In this document: positions 26,375 through 34,218 of the stretch, in pieces
Position numbering within the stretch: the first letter of the stretch is position 1
Layout of the letters: each line of letters begins with the position of its first letter
NCBI RefSeq assembly: GCF_902729445.1
Contig: NZ_CACVCE010000067.1
Coordinates: forward strand, 1 to 64,000
Direction: 5' to 3'
DNA: 64,000 nt
DNA from: Magnetospirillum sp902729445
Lineage (GTDB): Bacteria > Pseudomonadota > Alphaproteobacteria > Rhodospirillales > Magnetospirillaceae
Made by a program: the position numbers and the translations under genes
The notes under the pieces: model-generated
Told to the model about the DNA's origin: nothing
The model's database searches: none
The model's input: only the letters and a program-made list of their open reading frames with translations

Positions 26375-27127
26375 TCAGCCGAACAATTTGTCGATGTCGT
26401 CCTGGCTGATGCCTTGGTTTTCCAAGGCCGGGCCGTTCAGCAATTTGGCATCGTTGTCGCTGATCTCGGGGGCCTGCTTGGGCACGATCTCGGCGATGTT
26501 GTCGGGGCCCCAGATGTCGATCATGTTGGTGATCTTGCCTTCGACGAACTTCAGGGTGCGGACCACCTTCGAGATGCGCTGGCCGGTAATGTCCTGGAAG
26601 TTGCAGGCTTCGAACAGCGTGATGACGGTTTCCGAGATGTCGTCGGCCAGGCGCTTGACGTAGGCGTCGCCGTGCGATTCGATCTCGCGGGCCAGGGCGT
26701 CGATCTTCTCGGCCCCTTCCAGGATCGAGTTGGTGGCGCCCTCGGTGGCGTTGACGATGGCGTCCAGCTCGAAGGTGACGGTCATCAGCCGGTCGTCGTC
26801 GCTGTCCTTGGGCTTCAGAGCGGCGATTTCCTGCTTGGTCTGCTCGATACAGACGGCCAGGGCGCGCAGCTCGGTCTTCAGCATCGACACTTCGGCCTGA
26901 CGCTGTTGGACCACTTCCTCCATGCTCGCCACCTGGGCGGCCACCGGCGGCGGCTCCTCGCCCTTGATCAGGTGCTCGAGGATCTTGATTTCGTTACGGA
27001 CTTCCTGCAGTGCCTTCAGGACCTCGTTGTTCGAGGTCCCCATCAGCTGCGGCGCCACGTCGCCCTTGCCCGACATCGCCTTCAGGCGCTGGATCTCGGC
27101 TGTGAACAGCTTGCGTTCGGTCATCAT
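26375..27127 (-). CDS. cheZ: Chemotaxis phosphatase CheZ
   Basis: CheZ removes phosphate from CheY-P and resets flagellar switching. The 250-residue, almost wholly helical protein has the catalytic segment ACNFQDITGQRISKV, with the glutamine of QDITGQ as the expected active residue. The C-terminal peptide ISQDDIDKLFG resembles CheY-binding peptides of CheZ and of FliM N-termini. Two adjacent ATGs open the frame; I use the first (27127), with GGAGG 11 nt upstream. The gene stands alone, away from other che genes, behind a poly-G run and ahead of its own terminator. Fused or longer upstream frames are not supported. Confidence 0.9.
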   Translation of the reverse strand: MMTERKLFTAEIQRLKAMSGKGDVAPQLMGTSNNEVLKALQEVRNEIKILEHLIKGEEPPPVAAQVASMEEVVQQRQAEVSMLKTELRALAVCIEQTKQEIAALKPKDSDDDRLMTVTFELDAIVNATEGATNSILEGAEKIDALAREIESHGDAYVKRLADDISETVITLFEACNFQDITGQRISKVVRTLKFVEGKITNMIDIWGPDNIAEIVPKQAPEISDNDAKLLNGPALENQGISQDDIDKLFG

Positions 27128-27152
27128 GCCTGAAAGAACCTCCCCCCCCCAA

Positions 27153-27602
27153 TCACGTTGTCCAGCCATTGGCTGGTCCGCCCACCGCGCCGTCTTGTTC
27201 CTGCGCGGCCTCCACCCAGGGGCCATATGCTTTATCATCTTCCAGAATATGGTCGGTCAACCAATTCTTAAGCAGCGACTGGACGTCGGCGCTCAGCGCG
27301 TCGCGTTCTCCGGCCCGCCAGCGCTCGCAGATCTGCGTCACCTTCTTTTCCAGATCGTGATGGAGCTGCTCATGCTGCTCGGCCAAAGGATAGTTGGCCC
27401 GGCGCATGATCGCCTCCTCGCGGCGGAAGTGATGTTCGGCGTATTCGGCCAGGACCTTCAGCACGCTGCCCACCACTTCGCGGCTCTGGTCGGTGTCGGT
27501 GGCGTCGTTCAGCTGCGCCAGCAGGCTGAAGATGATGCGGTGATCGGAATCGAGGATGGCGCTGCCCACGCTGTAAGCCTCGTCCCATGTCAGCATCGCC
27601 AT
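27153..27602 (-). CDS. Bacteriohemerythrin
   Basis: This 149-residue single-domain hemerythrin is a di-iron oxygen-binding protein of the cytoplasm. The expected ligands are visible in order: His in LDSDHRI, His and Glu in EHHFRREEA, His pair in HEQLHHDLEKK, and His plus Asp in LTDHILEDDKAYG. Such proteins are unusually common in magnetotactic and microaerobic spirilla and are thought to buffer or deliver oxygen. It lies 25 bp upstream of cheZ on the same strand and could share its transcript. The tail after residue 135 is short and unstructured. Confidence 0.93.
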   Translation of the reverse strand: MAMLTWDEAYSVGSAILDSDHRIIFSLLAQLNDATDTDQSREVVGSVLKVLAEYAEHHFRREEAIMRRANYPLAEQHEQLHHDLEKKVTQICERWRAGERDALSADVQSLLKNWLTDHILEDDKAYGPWVEAAQEQDGAVGGPANGWTT

Positions 27603-27720
27603 CGTCGGCCTTCCCCGTCCCGTGCCCCAAGCCAAAATGCTACAACGCCAACCTTGGCCGCACAACCTGTCGTCGGGATGGTATGCTGGGGGCTGAACCC
27701 ATTCATGACGGGGCTGTGTC

Positions 27721-28713
27721 GTGACCCGCTTGCGCTTGGCCACCTTCAATCTGGAAAATCTGGACGACCGCCCCGGGGCAGGCGACTTCGCCGACCGCGT
27801 CGCGGTGTTGGCGCCGCAACTCCAGCGGCTGCGCGCCGACGTCTTGTGCCTGCAAGAGATCAATGCCCATGCGCTGACCAAGCGCGGCCCGCGCGAGGTG
27901 TCGGCGCTGGATCGGCTGGTGGCCGGCAGCGATTACGAACACCGCCACCGCGTCGTCTCGCTCAGCCGTGGCGGGGTGCGTCCGGCCGACCGTCACAATC
28001 TGGTGGTGCTCTCTCGGCTGCCGGTGCTGGAACATTCCCAGGTGTGGCACGATCTGGTGCCGCCCCCCAGCTATCGGCCGGTCACCGCCCAGCCGCGGCC
28101 CGATCTGCCCGAGGCGGTGGAATGGGATCGGCCGATCCTGCATGTGGTGCTGGATGCCGGCGGCGGCCGGCGGCTGCATGTGGTCAACGTTCATCTGCGG
28201 GCGCCGCGCGCGGCCTGGCTGCCCGGCCAGAAGGACGGCCATGGCCGCTGGAACAGCATCGGCGGTTGGGCCGAGGGATTCTTCCTGGCCGACATCAAGC
28301 GGGCCGGCCAGGCCCTGGAAGCGCGCCTGCTGGTCGAACGTATCCTGGACGGCGAGCCCGACGCCCTGATCGCCGTTCTGGGCGATTTCAACGCTGTCGA
28401 TCACGAGGCGCCGGTCCGCACCATCCGCGGCGACGAGGACGACACCGGCAACGGCCATCTGGGGCCGCGCGTGCTGGTGCCGGTCGAGCGCTCGATCCCG
28501 GAAAGTCAGCGCTTCTCGGTGATCCATCGCGGACAGCGCATCCTGCTGGATCATATCCTGGTGTCGCGCCGCCTGCTGGGCAGCTTCCGCGCCGCCGAGC
28601 TGCACAACGAGACCCTGGGCGACGAGCTGATCTCGCCGGCGCTGGTGTGGGCCAGCCCGGAAAGCTATCACGCGCCGCTGGTGGCGGAATTCAGCCTCCG
28701 ACCATCTCGATGA
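27721..28713 (+). CDS. Endonuclease/exonuclease/phosphatase (EEP) family protein
   Basis: The 330-residue protein has the DNase I-like EEP fold: LATFNLENL at the N-terminus, DVLCLQEINAH with the catalytic Glu, VNVHLRAP, AVLGDFNAVDHEAP with Asp and Asn ligands, and LLDHILVSRRLL with the catalytic His. Members cut phosphodiesters or phosphoesters of nucleic acid, inositol or lipid, and the substrate cannot be told here. There is no signal peptide, so it is probably cytoplasmic. It starts with GTG and its last 23 bp overlap the end of the convergent VOC gene. Confidence 0.88.
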   Translation: MTRLRLATFNLENLDDRPGAGDFADRVAVLAPQLQRLRADVLCLQEINAHALTKRGPREVSALDRLVAGSDYEHRHRVVSLSRGGVRPADRHNLVVLSRLPVLEHSQVWHDLVPPPSYRPVTAQPRPDLPEAVEWDRPILHVVLDAGGGRRLHVVNVHLRAPRAAWLPGQKDGHGRWNSIGGWAEGFFLADIKRAGQALEARLLVERILDGEPDALIAVLGDFNAVDHEAPVRTIRGDEDDTGNGHLGPRVLVPVERSIPESQRFSVIHRGQRILLDHILVSRRLLGSFRAAELHNETLGDELISPALVWASPESYHAPLVAEFSLRPSR

Positions 28714-29542
28714 AGACGCCGTGCGCTTCCGACGGCGGAATGCGGATGGTGCCCTCGCTGTCGCGCGAGAAGCTGACCTTGTTGCGGGCCAGCAGTTCGG
28801 CGGCGCGGCCGGTATCGGCCACCTGAAGGGCCAGGGCCACCAAGGCCGGCGCTGGCGGCAACTCGTCCAGCTCGGCTTCGGGATGCAGTTGGGTGACGTC
28901 GTCGGGGGGCGTCAGGAACACCAGGCCGCGCCCGGTATGCACGGTGACGGTGGTGTCGGTCAGCACCGCCGAATACGGGCCGAACACCTTGTCCCACGAC
29001 GCGGTCAGCGCCGACGGCTCGTCGACGATGGCGGTGATTGCCGCGATGCCGAAGGCGCCGTTGGGATGGGCCATCCATTCGGGGAAGCGTTCGCGCTCGG
29101 CGGTGATGTGCTGGACCAGACGGCTGCGCACGCCGGGCGTGGCCTCGGCCGGCAGCAGCGTTTCCGAGAACATCAAGGTGGCGGTGCCCTTGGGCGTCTC
29201 GAGCTTGCGCGACAGCGAGGCTGGGTCGGGAACGTCCAGGCCGGCCCGGCGCAGGCTTTCGATGGCCGCCGCGCCATTGTCGGAGCCGATGGCGATGCCG
29301 ATCAGGCCTTCGTTCTGGGCGGTGTAGGCGCGCAAGGATTCCGCCTCGGTGCCGGCGCCTTCGGCGGCCTGCAGGGCGATGTAATCCTGGCCGAACATGA
29401 TGCAATGGTTGGCGGTGCCCCATTCGGGATGGACGCCCTTGGGTGTCAGGGTGAAGCCCAGCCGGGCGAAGGTCTCGGCGGCCTGGTTCAGGTCGCGCAC
29501 GGCGATGACGGCGTGATCAAGTCCACGAATGTAATTGGCCAT
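28691..29542 (-). CDS. VOC superfamily (glyoxalase-like) protein
   Basis: The 283-residue protein begins MANYIRGLDHAVIAVRDLNQ, the first beta-alpha unit of the vicinal oxygen chelate fold, with His 10 a likely metal ligand. It then has GTANHCIMFGQDYIALQ with a second one. The C-terminal half (from about residue 150) contains a second, more diverged module. The length and N-terminus resemble the Glyoxalase_3-like subgroup, whose reactions are mostly unknown. It overlaps the convergent EEP gene by 23 bp and has a repeat cluster upstream. Confidence 0.82.
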   Translation of the reverse strand: MANYIRGLDHAVIAVRDLNQAAETFARLGFTLTPKGVHPEWGTANHCIMFGQDYIALQAAEGAGTEAESLRAYTAQNEGLIGIAIGSDNGAAAIESLRRAGLDVPDPASLSRKLETPKGTATLMFSETLLPAEATPGVRSRLVQHITAERERFPEWMAHPNGAFGIAAITAIVDEPSALTASWDKVFGPYSAVLTDTTVTVHTGRGLVFLTPPDDVTQLHPEAELDELPPAPALVALALQVADTGRAAELLARNKVSFSRDSEGTIRIPPSEAHGVFIEMVGG

Positions 29543-29651
29543 CGGTCCCTCACAGCGTTCGAGCAGCGGGGAAGGGTGACACCCGACCGGGGGGGTGAGT
29601 CAACACCCGAACGGTCGGTTCAGGATGATTCTGGATTGCGCGAGGAGTTTG

Positions 29652-29696
29652 CGCGAAGCGCTGCCCGTGCCGGGCCGTCTCAAGCGCCGCCGGGCT
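29652..29696 (-). repeat. REP-like unit 1 (inverse orientation)
   Basis: The unit reads, on the minus strand, from AGCCCGGCGGCG to GCCCGGCACGGGCAGCGC. It is the reverse complement of the unit at 29715-29760 with few mismatches, so the two form a long hairpin with an 18-nt loop. Confidence 0.8.
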
Positions 29697-29714
29697 GGGT
29701 ATCGCATCACCGAA

Positions 29715-29760
29715 AAGCCCGGCGGCGTCTGAGCCGGCCCGGCACGGGCAGCGCTTCGCG
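29715..29760 (+). repeat. REP-like unit 2
   Basis: This 46-bp unit (AAGCCCGGCGGCGTCTGAGC onward) is identical in sequence to the unit at 29828-29873 and is closely related to the one at 46001-46046. Confidence 0.85.
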
Positions 29761-29777
29761 GGCTTTGCCTTTGGCGC

Positions 29778-29813
29778 GCCCGATCCCGGGCGGCTCAATC
29801 GCCGCTCGGGCTT
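29778..29813 (-). repeat. REP-like unit 3, diverged
   Basis: On the minus strand this reads AAGCCCGAGCGGCGATTGAG then CCGCCCGGGATCGGGC. It is a diverged copy of the same unit in the opposite orientation to units 2 and 4, continuing the alternating pattern. Confidence 0.6.
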
Positions 29814-29827
29814 TTGGCACAGCACCT

Positions 29828-29873
29828 AAGCCCGGCGGCGTCTGAGCCGGCCCGGCACGGGCAGCGCTTCGCG
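29828..29873 (+). repeat. REP-like unit 4 at the end of the stress-protein gene
   Basis: This 46-bp unit is identical to unit 2 (29715-29760). It ends one base before the stop codon of the universal stress protein gene, a typical REP position at a gene's 3' end. Confidence 0.85.
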
Positions 29874-29874
29874 C

Positions 29875-30699
29875 CTAATGACTCATCAATACCGGCACGG
29901 TCATGTGATGCAGCAGATGCCGGGTGGCGCCGCCCATCACCAGCTCGCGCAGGCGGGAACGGCCATAGGCGCCCATCACCAACAGATCGACATCCTCGTC
30001 GGCCGCGCGCGACAGCAGCATCTCGCCGATGTTCAGGTCCTCGGACCGGATGTGCTCGCACACCGCGTTGGCGCCGTGGCGCGACAGGTGCAGGCAGATG
30101 TCGGCGCCGGGCACGTCGCCATGGCCGGCCATGCCGCCGGTCGGGTTGACGGCGATGACGTGGGCCAGCTTGGCCCGGGTCAGGATCGGCAGGGCATCGT
30201 GCACCGCCCGCGTCGCCTCGCGTGAGCCGTTCCATGCCACCAGGATACGCTCGCCGATGGTGTCGAAGCGGCCGGCATAGGGCACCACCAGCACCGGACG
30301 CCCGACCTCGAGGATCAGCGAATCGGCCAGGCCGGGGCCGTCTTCGCCGGGCAGGGGCTGGCCGACCACCGTCAGATCGACATAGCGCGCGTGCAGGGCC
30401 ACCGTGCTTTCCAGCGGCCCATCGACGTCGCGCCACTCGGTGGTGACGCCGTAATCGGGCTGGATGCGGTCGAAGATGGCGCGGGCCTCGCGGGCGGCCT
30501 CGGCATTGTGCTCGTCCTCGATCTTGTCGAGGATCGAGCCGTACTGGGCGGCGATATATTGCGGCAGATGCTGGCGGTGGCGCACGTTCAGCGCGATCAG
30601 GTGGGCCTGGTGGTCCTTGGCCAGGCGGGCCGCCAATCCCAGACGAACGCCGCATTGCGGCGAGTTGTCGACGTGAACCAGGATATCCTTGAAGGCCAT
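29875..30699 (-). CDS. Universal stress protein, tandem UspA domains
   Basis: The 274-residue protein holds two UspA folds. The first starts MAFKDILVHVDNSPQCGVRL. The second has VLVVPYAGRFDTIGERILVAW and ends with LLVMGAYGRSRLRELVMGG, followed by TRHLLHHMTVPVLMSH. The glycine-rich G-x2-G-x9-G(S/T)-like segment for ATP binding is visible in the second domain (MGAYGRSRLRELVMGGATR) and is not clear in the first. Family members help survival under stress and energy limitation. I chose the ATG at 30699 (AGGA 8 nt upstream) over 30708. A FadR-type palindrome lies 50 bp upstream. Confidence 0.9.
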   Translation of the reverse strand: MAFKDILVHVDNSPQCGVRLGLAARLAKDHQAHLIALNVRHRQHLPQYIAAQYGSILDKIEDEHNAEAAREARAIFDRIQPDYGVTTEWRDVDGPLESTVALHARYVDLTVVGQPLPGEDGPGLADSLILEVGRPVLVVPYAGRFDTIGERILVAWNGSREATRAVHDALPILTRAKLAHVIAVNPTGGMAGHGDVPGADICLHLSRHGANAVCEHIRSEDLNIGEMLLSRAADEDVDLLVMGAYGRSRLRELVMGGATRHLLHHMTVPVLMSH

Positions 30700-30748
30700 G
30701 GGTGCCATCCTGTCAGCAGATTGATTGCCCCGATGATAGAGCATCGGA

Positions 30749-30763
30749 ACTGGTCAGACCAGT
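30749..30763. promoter_or_regulatory. Palindromic operator candidate of the FadR/GntR type
   Basis: ACTGGTC-A-GACCAGT is a perfect 7-1-7 palindrome in the divergent space between the stress-protein gene (start 30699) and the thioredoxin/NHL gene (start 30877). It contains TGGTNNNACCA, the core seen in operators of FadR-branch GntR regulators. The binding protein is not encoded here. Confidence 0.55.
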
Positions 30764-30876
30764 GACCTGCAAGCAGCCCTGAATCGACAAAAGCGCCCCC
30801 TTGCCCTTTCCATCGGCCAAGGGTGCCCCCACCTGTTGCATCAGTGGGTCCATGGTCTCGGGGAAGTGTATCGTCG

Positions 30877-32304
30877 ATGTTCGGTATCGTGCGCGCCCCT
30901 GAAATCGATCGCCCCGGCCAGGTATGGTTCAACGTCGACCGTCCGCTGTCGCTGGCGGACCTGAAGGGCCGTCTGGTGGTGCTGGATTTCTGGACCTTCT
31001 GTTGCGTCAATTGCCTGCACACGCTGCCGACGCTGCAGGTGTTGGAACAGGCCTTTCCCGACCGGCTGGTGGTGATCGGCATCCATAGCCCGAAATTCGA
31101 CCATGAATGCCAGCCGGCGGCGGTGGCGGCGGCCATCGACCGCCTGGGCGTCACCCATCCGGTGGTCCACGACCCGCATCTGATCCTGTGGGAGGAATAT
31201 TGCGTCCAGGCCTGGCCGACCCTGGTGCTGATCTCGCCCGATGGCCACGTCATCGGCCAACTGGCCGGCGAGCCCCATCCCGACATGCTGCTGAAGGGGC
31301 TGGGCGACATGCTGTCGCGCCAGCCGGTGCACAGTGCTGCCGGGGCGCTGCCGATCCGCCCGGCTTTGGCCGGCGGGGGCCGCTTGCGTTTTCCCGGCAA
31401 GATCAAGCATTGCCCGGGCGCCGGCGGGCAGAAGCAGTGGGCGGTGGCCGATGCCGGCCACCATCAGATCGTGCTGTTCGATGATGACGGCCGCGAATTG
31501 CGGCGCTGGGGCAGCGGCGAGGCCGGCTATGCCGACGGATTGGTCGCCAGTTTCGACGGCCCCGAGGGGCTGGCCTGCGATGCCGACGCCATCTATGTCG
31601 CCGACACCCGCAACCATGCCATCCGCCGCATCGACCGCGCCAGCGACACCGTCAGCACCCTGGCCGGCTTCGGCTGTCGCGGCGGATTCCTGGAATTGCC
31701 GGCGCCGGGGGGCGATACCGCGCTGGCCTCGCCGTGGGACCTGGAAGTGGTCGGCCGCCAATTGTTTTTCGCCAATGCCGGCAGCCACCAACTGGGCTGT
31801 CTGGACCTGGACAGCGGCCAGGTCCGATTGGTGGCCGGCAGCGGCGACGAAGACATCGAGGACGGCCCGGCCCAACAGGCCCGGCTGGCCCAGCCCTCGG
31901 GCCTGGCGGTGAATGCCGGCGGTGACGGGCTTTATTTCGCCGACAGCGAAACCTCGGCGATCCGCCATCTGTGCCTGAAATCGGGCGAGGTCAGCACGCT
32001 GGCCGGGGCCGGCCTGTTCGATTTCGGCCATCTGAACGGCGACTTGGCGCAGTCCCGCTTCCAGCATCCGCTGGCGGTGGCGACCGCGCCGGGGATGATC
32101 TATGTCGCCGACAGCTATAACGGGGTGATCCGCGCCATCGACCTCGAGCATTCGCAGGTCACCGATCTCGCCGGCCCGCCGGTCTTAAGCGAGCCGGCCG
32201 GCATCGCCGCCGACGGGATCGGCCGCCTGCTGGTGTGCGACACCAACCAGCACCGCATCCTGGAAATCGACGCGAGCACCCATCAGTCGCGCATCTGGGC
32301 CTGA
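30877..32304 (+). CDS. Thioredoxin-like/NHL-repeat protein (NHLRC2-like)
   Basis: The 475-residue protein joins a thioredoxin fold to an NHL beta-propeller. The N-terminal part has VVLDFWTFCCVNCLHTLP with a CVNC redox pair and, further on, the cis-proline region AWPTLVLISP. From about residue 165 there are propeller blades: VADAGHHQIVLFDDDG, YVADTRNHAIRRIDRA, FANAGSHQLGCLDLDSG, YFADSETSAIRHL, YVADSYNGVIRAIDLE and VCDTNQHRILEIDAS. The architecture matches NHLRC2, found from bacteria to humans, whose biochemical role is unsettled. No signal peptide is seen. The start at 30877 was preferred over an upstream in-frame ATG at 30823. Confidence 0.88.
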   Translation: MFGIVRAPEIDRPGQVWFNVDRPLSLADLKGRLVVLDFWTFCCVNCLHTLPTLQVLEQAFPDRLVVIGIHSPKFDHECQPAAVAAAIDRLGVTHPVVHDPHLILWEEYCVQAWPTLVLISPDGHVIGQLAGEPHPDMLLKGLGDMLSRQPVHSAAGALPIRPALAGGGRLRFPGKIKHCPGAGGQKQWAVADAGHHQIVLFDDDGRELRRWGSGEAGYADGLVASFDGPEGLACDADAIYVADTRNHAIRRIDRASDTVSTLAGFGCRGGFLELPAPGGDTALASPWDLEVVGRQLFFANAGSHQLGCLDLDSGQVRLVAGSGDEDIEDGPAQQARLAQPSGLAVNAGGDGLYFADSETSAIRHLCLKSGEVSTLAGAGLFDFGHLNGDLAQSRFQHPLAVATAPGMIYVADSYNGVIRAIDLEHSQVTDLAGPPVLSEPAGIAADGIGRLLVCDTNQHRILEIDASTHQSRIWA

Positions 32305-32393
32305 AGCAGGGGGGCATGAACTAGGGTGAACCTCTCTTGCGCGGGGTTCTGAACTGCCGCTACCATCGCAGGCCATGGGTTTCGGGGGTGGGG

Positions 32394-32699
32394 ATGGCAG
32401 CAAAATCGCGTTCGGACATCATCGGGGATGTCGAAGACTTCGTGGATCGCAACGGCGGCAATTTCGCCGATTTCTTCGTCGGCGTCACCGGCGCGCCCAA
32501 GCAGATGCTGTTTAGCCAGCACAAGCTGAAGGACAAGGGCGACGCCTGGATTTCACGCCTGGCCAAGGACGAGTTGGACGCCCACGACGTGGTGGAATAT
32601 TTCCGCTCCACCCGTGGCGCCAAGTCGCGCAAGAAAGAGGTGGTCGAGACCGACCTTTACGTCTACGCCTTCAAGATCAAGCCCCACACCCGGACCTGA
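32394..32699 (+). CDS. Conserved hypothetical protein, 101 aa
   Basis: I do not recognise this protein. It starts MAAKSRSDIIGDVEDFVDRN, is rich in charged residues, and contains a compact alpha/beta-looking stretch FADFFVGVTGAPKQMLFSQH. Its C-terminus is strand-like (TDLYVYAFKIKPHTRT). The start at 32394 gives the expected charged N-terminus; an upstream frame to 32337 has no support. It ends 1 bp before the aminotransferase start, so the two are probably co-transcribed. FFVGVTGAP-type segments also occur in phage-derived small proteins, but this is only an impression. Confidence 0.7.
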   Translation: MAAKSRSDIIGDVEDFVDRNGGNFADFFVGVTGAPKQMLFSQHKLKDKGDAWISRLAKDELDAHDVVEYFRSTRGAKSRKKEVVETDLYVYAFKIKPHTRT

Positions 32700-32700
32700 C

Positions 32701-34071
32701 ATGAGCCGCACCGCCGATTCCGACCTTGCCCACCTGTTCCATCCCTACACCAACCTGGTCAAGCACCCCGAGACCGGGCCGCTGGTGATCACCCGCGGCC
32801 AGGGGGTGCGCGTCTATGACGAGGCCGGCAAGGATTATATCGAGGGGCTGGCCGGCCTGTGGTGCACGGCGCTGGGCTGGGGCGAGGAACGCCTGGTCGA
32901 GGCCGCCGCCCGCCAGATGCGCGAGCTGCCCTTCTATCACCTGTTTTCCAGCCGCACCCATCCGCCGGCGGTGCAACTGGCCGAGATGCTGGCGGCCCGG
33001 GTGCCGATCGACGATGCCCGCGTGTTGTTCGCCTGCTCGGGCTCGGAATCCAACGACACCGCCATCAAGCTGATCTGGTACCGCAACAACGCCCTGGGCC
33101 GGCCCGACAAGAAGAAGATCATCGCCCGCGAGCGCGCCTATCACGGCGTCACCGTGGCCACCGCCTCGCTGACCGGGCTGGTCAACAACCAGCGCTCGTT
33201 CGACGTCCCCATCGACCGCATCGTCCATACCGGCTGTCCCCATTACTGGCGCTACGGCGAAAAGGGCGAAAGCGAGGAGCAGTTCGCCACCCGCCGGGCC
33301 GAGGAGCTGGAAAAGCTGATCCTGGCCGAAGGCCCGGAGACCGTCGCCGCCTTCTTCGCCGAGCCGGTGATGGGCGCGGGCGGCGTCATCGTGCCGCCGG
33401 CCACCTATTTCGCCAAGATCCAGGCGGTGCTGAAGAAATACGACGTGCTGCTGGTCGCCGACGAGGTGATCACCGGATTCGGCCGGACCGGGGCCATGTT
33501 CGGCTGCGACACCTTCGGCATCCGCCCCGACATGATGAGTGTCGCCAAGGGGCTGTCGTCGGGCTATCTGCCGATTTCGGCGCTGATCGTCTCGGGCGAA
33601 GTGTTCGGCCCCATCGCCGAGGAAGCCGGCCGCATCGGCGTGTTCGGCCATGGCTTCACCTATGGCGGCCATCCGGTCTCGGCCGCTGTCGCGGTCGAGA
33701 CGCTGAAGATCTATGCCGAGCGCGACATCCTGGGCCATGTGGCCCGCGTCGGTCCGGTCCTGCAGCGCGGCCTGGCCGAGTTGCAGCAGCACCCCCTGGT
33801 CGGCGAGGCCCGCGGCGCAGGCCTGATCGGCGCCGTCGAACTGGTCGCCGACAAGGACAGCCGCACCGCCTTCGACCCCAAACTGGCGGTCGGGGCCAAG
33901 GTGGTGGCCAAGGCGCAAGGGCATGGGGTGATCTTGCGGGCGATGGGTGACGCGGTGGCCTTCGCGCCGCCCCTGATCATCTCGGAAGCGGAAATCCTAG
34001 ACATGCTGGGCCGCTTCCGGCGCGCCCTTGACGAAGCTCATGGAGAGCTGGTGGGGGCGGGGGCAGTCTGA
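32701..34071 (+). CDS. Class III PLP-dependent aminotransferase
   Basis: The 456-residue fold-type I enzyme moves amino groups from omega-amino acids or amines to a keto acid such as pyruvate. Visible features are LFHPYTN at the N-terminus, CSGSESNDTAIKL for cofactor phosphate, RERAYHGVTVATASLTG, and VLLVADEVITGFGRTG with the PLP-ring Asp. The Schiff-base Lys is in SVAKGLSSGYLP, and FGHGFTYGGHPVSAA closes the active site. The pattern fits the putrescine/beta-alanine/omega-amino acid-pyruvate group; the exact substrate is open. It follows the small unknown gene by 1 bp. Confidence 0.92.
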   Translation: MSRTADSDLAHLFHPYTNLVKHPETGPLVITRGQGVRVYDEAGKDYIEGLAGLWCTALGWGEERLVEAAARQMRELPFYHLFSSRTHPPAVQLAEMLAARVPIDDARVLFACSGSESNDTAIKLIWYRNNALGRPDKKKIIARERAYHGVTVATASLTGLVNNQRSFDVPIDRIVHTGCPHYWRYGEKGESEEQFATRRAEELEKLILAEGPETVAAFFAEPVMGAGGVIVPPATYFAKIQAVLKKYDVLLVADEVITGFGRTGAMFGCDTFGIRPDMMSVAKGLSSGYLPISALIVSGEVFGPIAEEAGRIGVFGHGFTYGGHPVSAAVAVETLKIYAERDILGHVARVGPVLQRGLAELQQHPLVGEARGAGLIGAVELVADKDSRTAFDPKLAVGAKVVAKAQGHGVILRAMGDAVAFAPPLIISEAEILDMLGRFRRALDEAHGELVGAGAV

Positions 34072-34218
34072 CCCCATACCTGAAGGGGTTGGGGAGATTA
34101 CGGGCAAGTTAGTTGCACCATGAAACCCTAATCCTTTAGGATCGCGCCCTAGACAAAGAATGTTCCGCGCCCGGCCGGCACGACACGAGCTGAAGCGACG
34201 CGGGGGAGGCCAGACCAG

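Larger units (their letters stand above)
29543..29874. other. Intergenic region dominated by REP/BIME-like repeats
   Basis: No gene is supported in these 332 bp between the VOC gene and the stress-protein gene, which both lie on the minus strand. Most of it is made of four related GC-rich repeat units in alternating orientation. The part next to the VOC gene holds a GGGGGGG run and is its likely promoter region. Confidence 0.6.
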
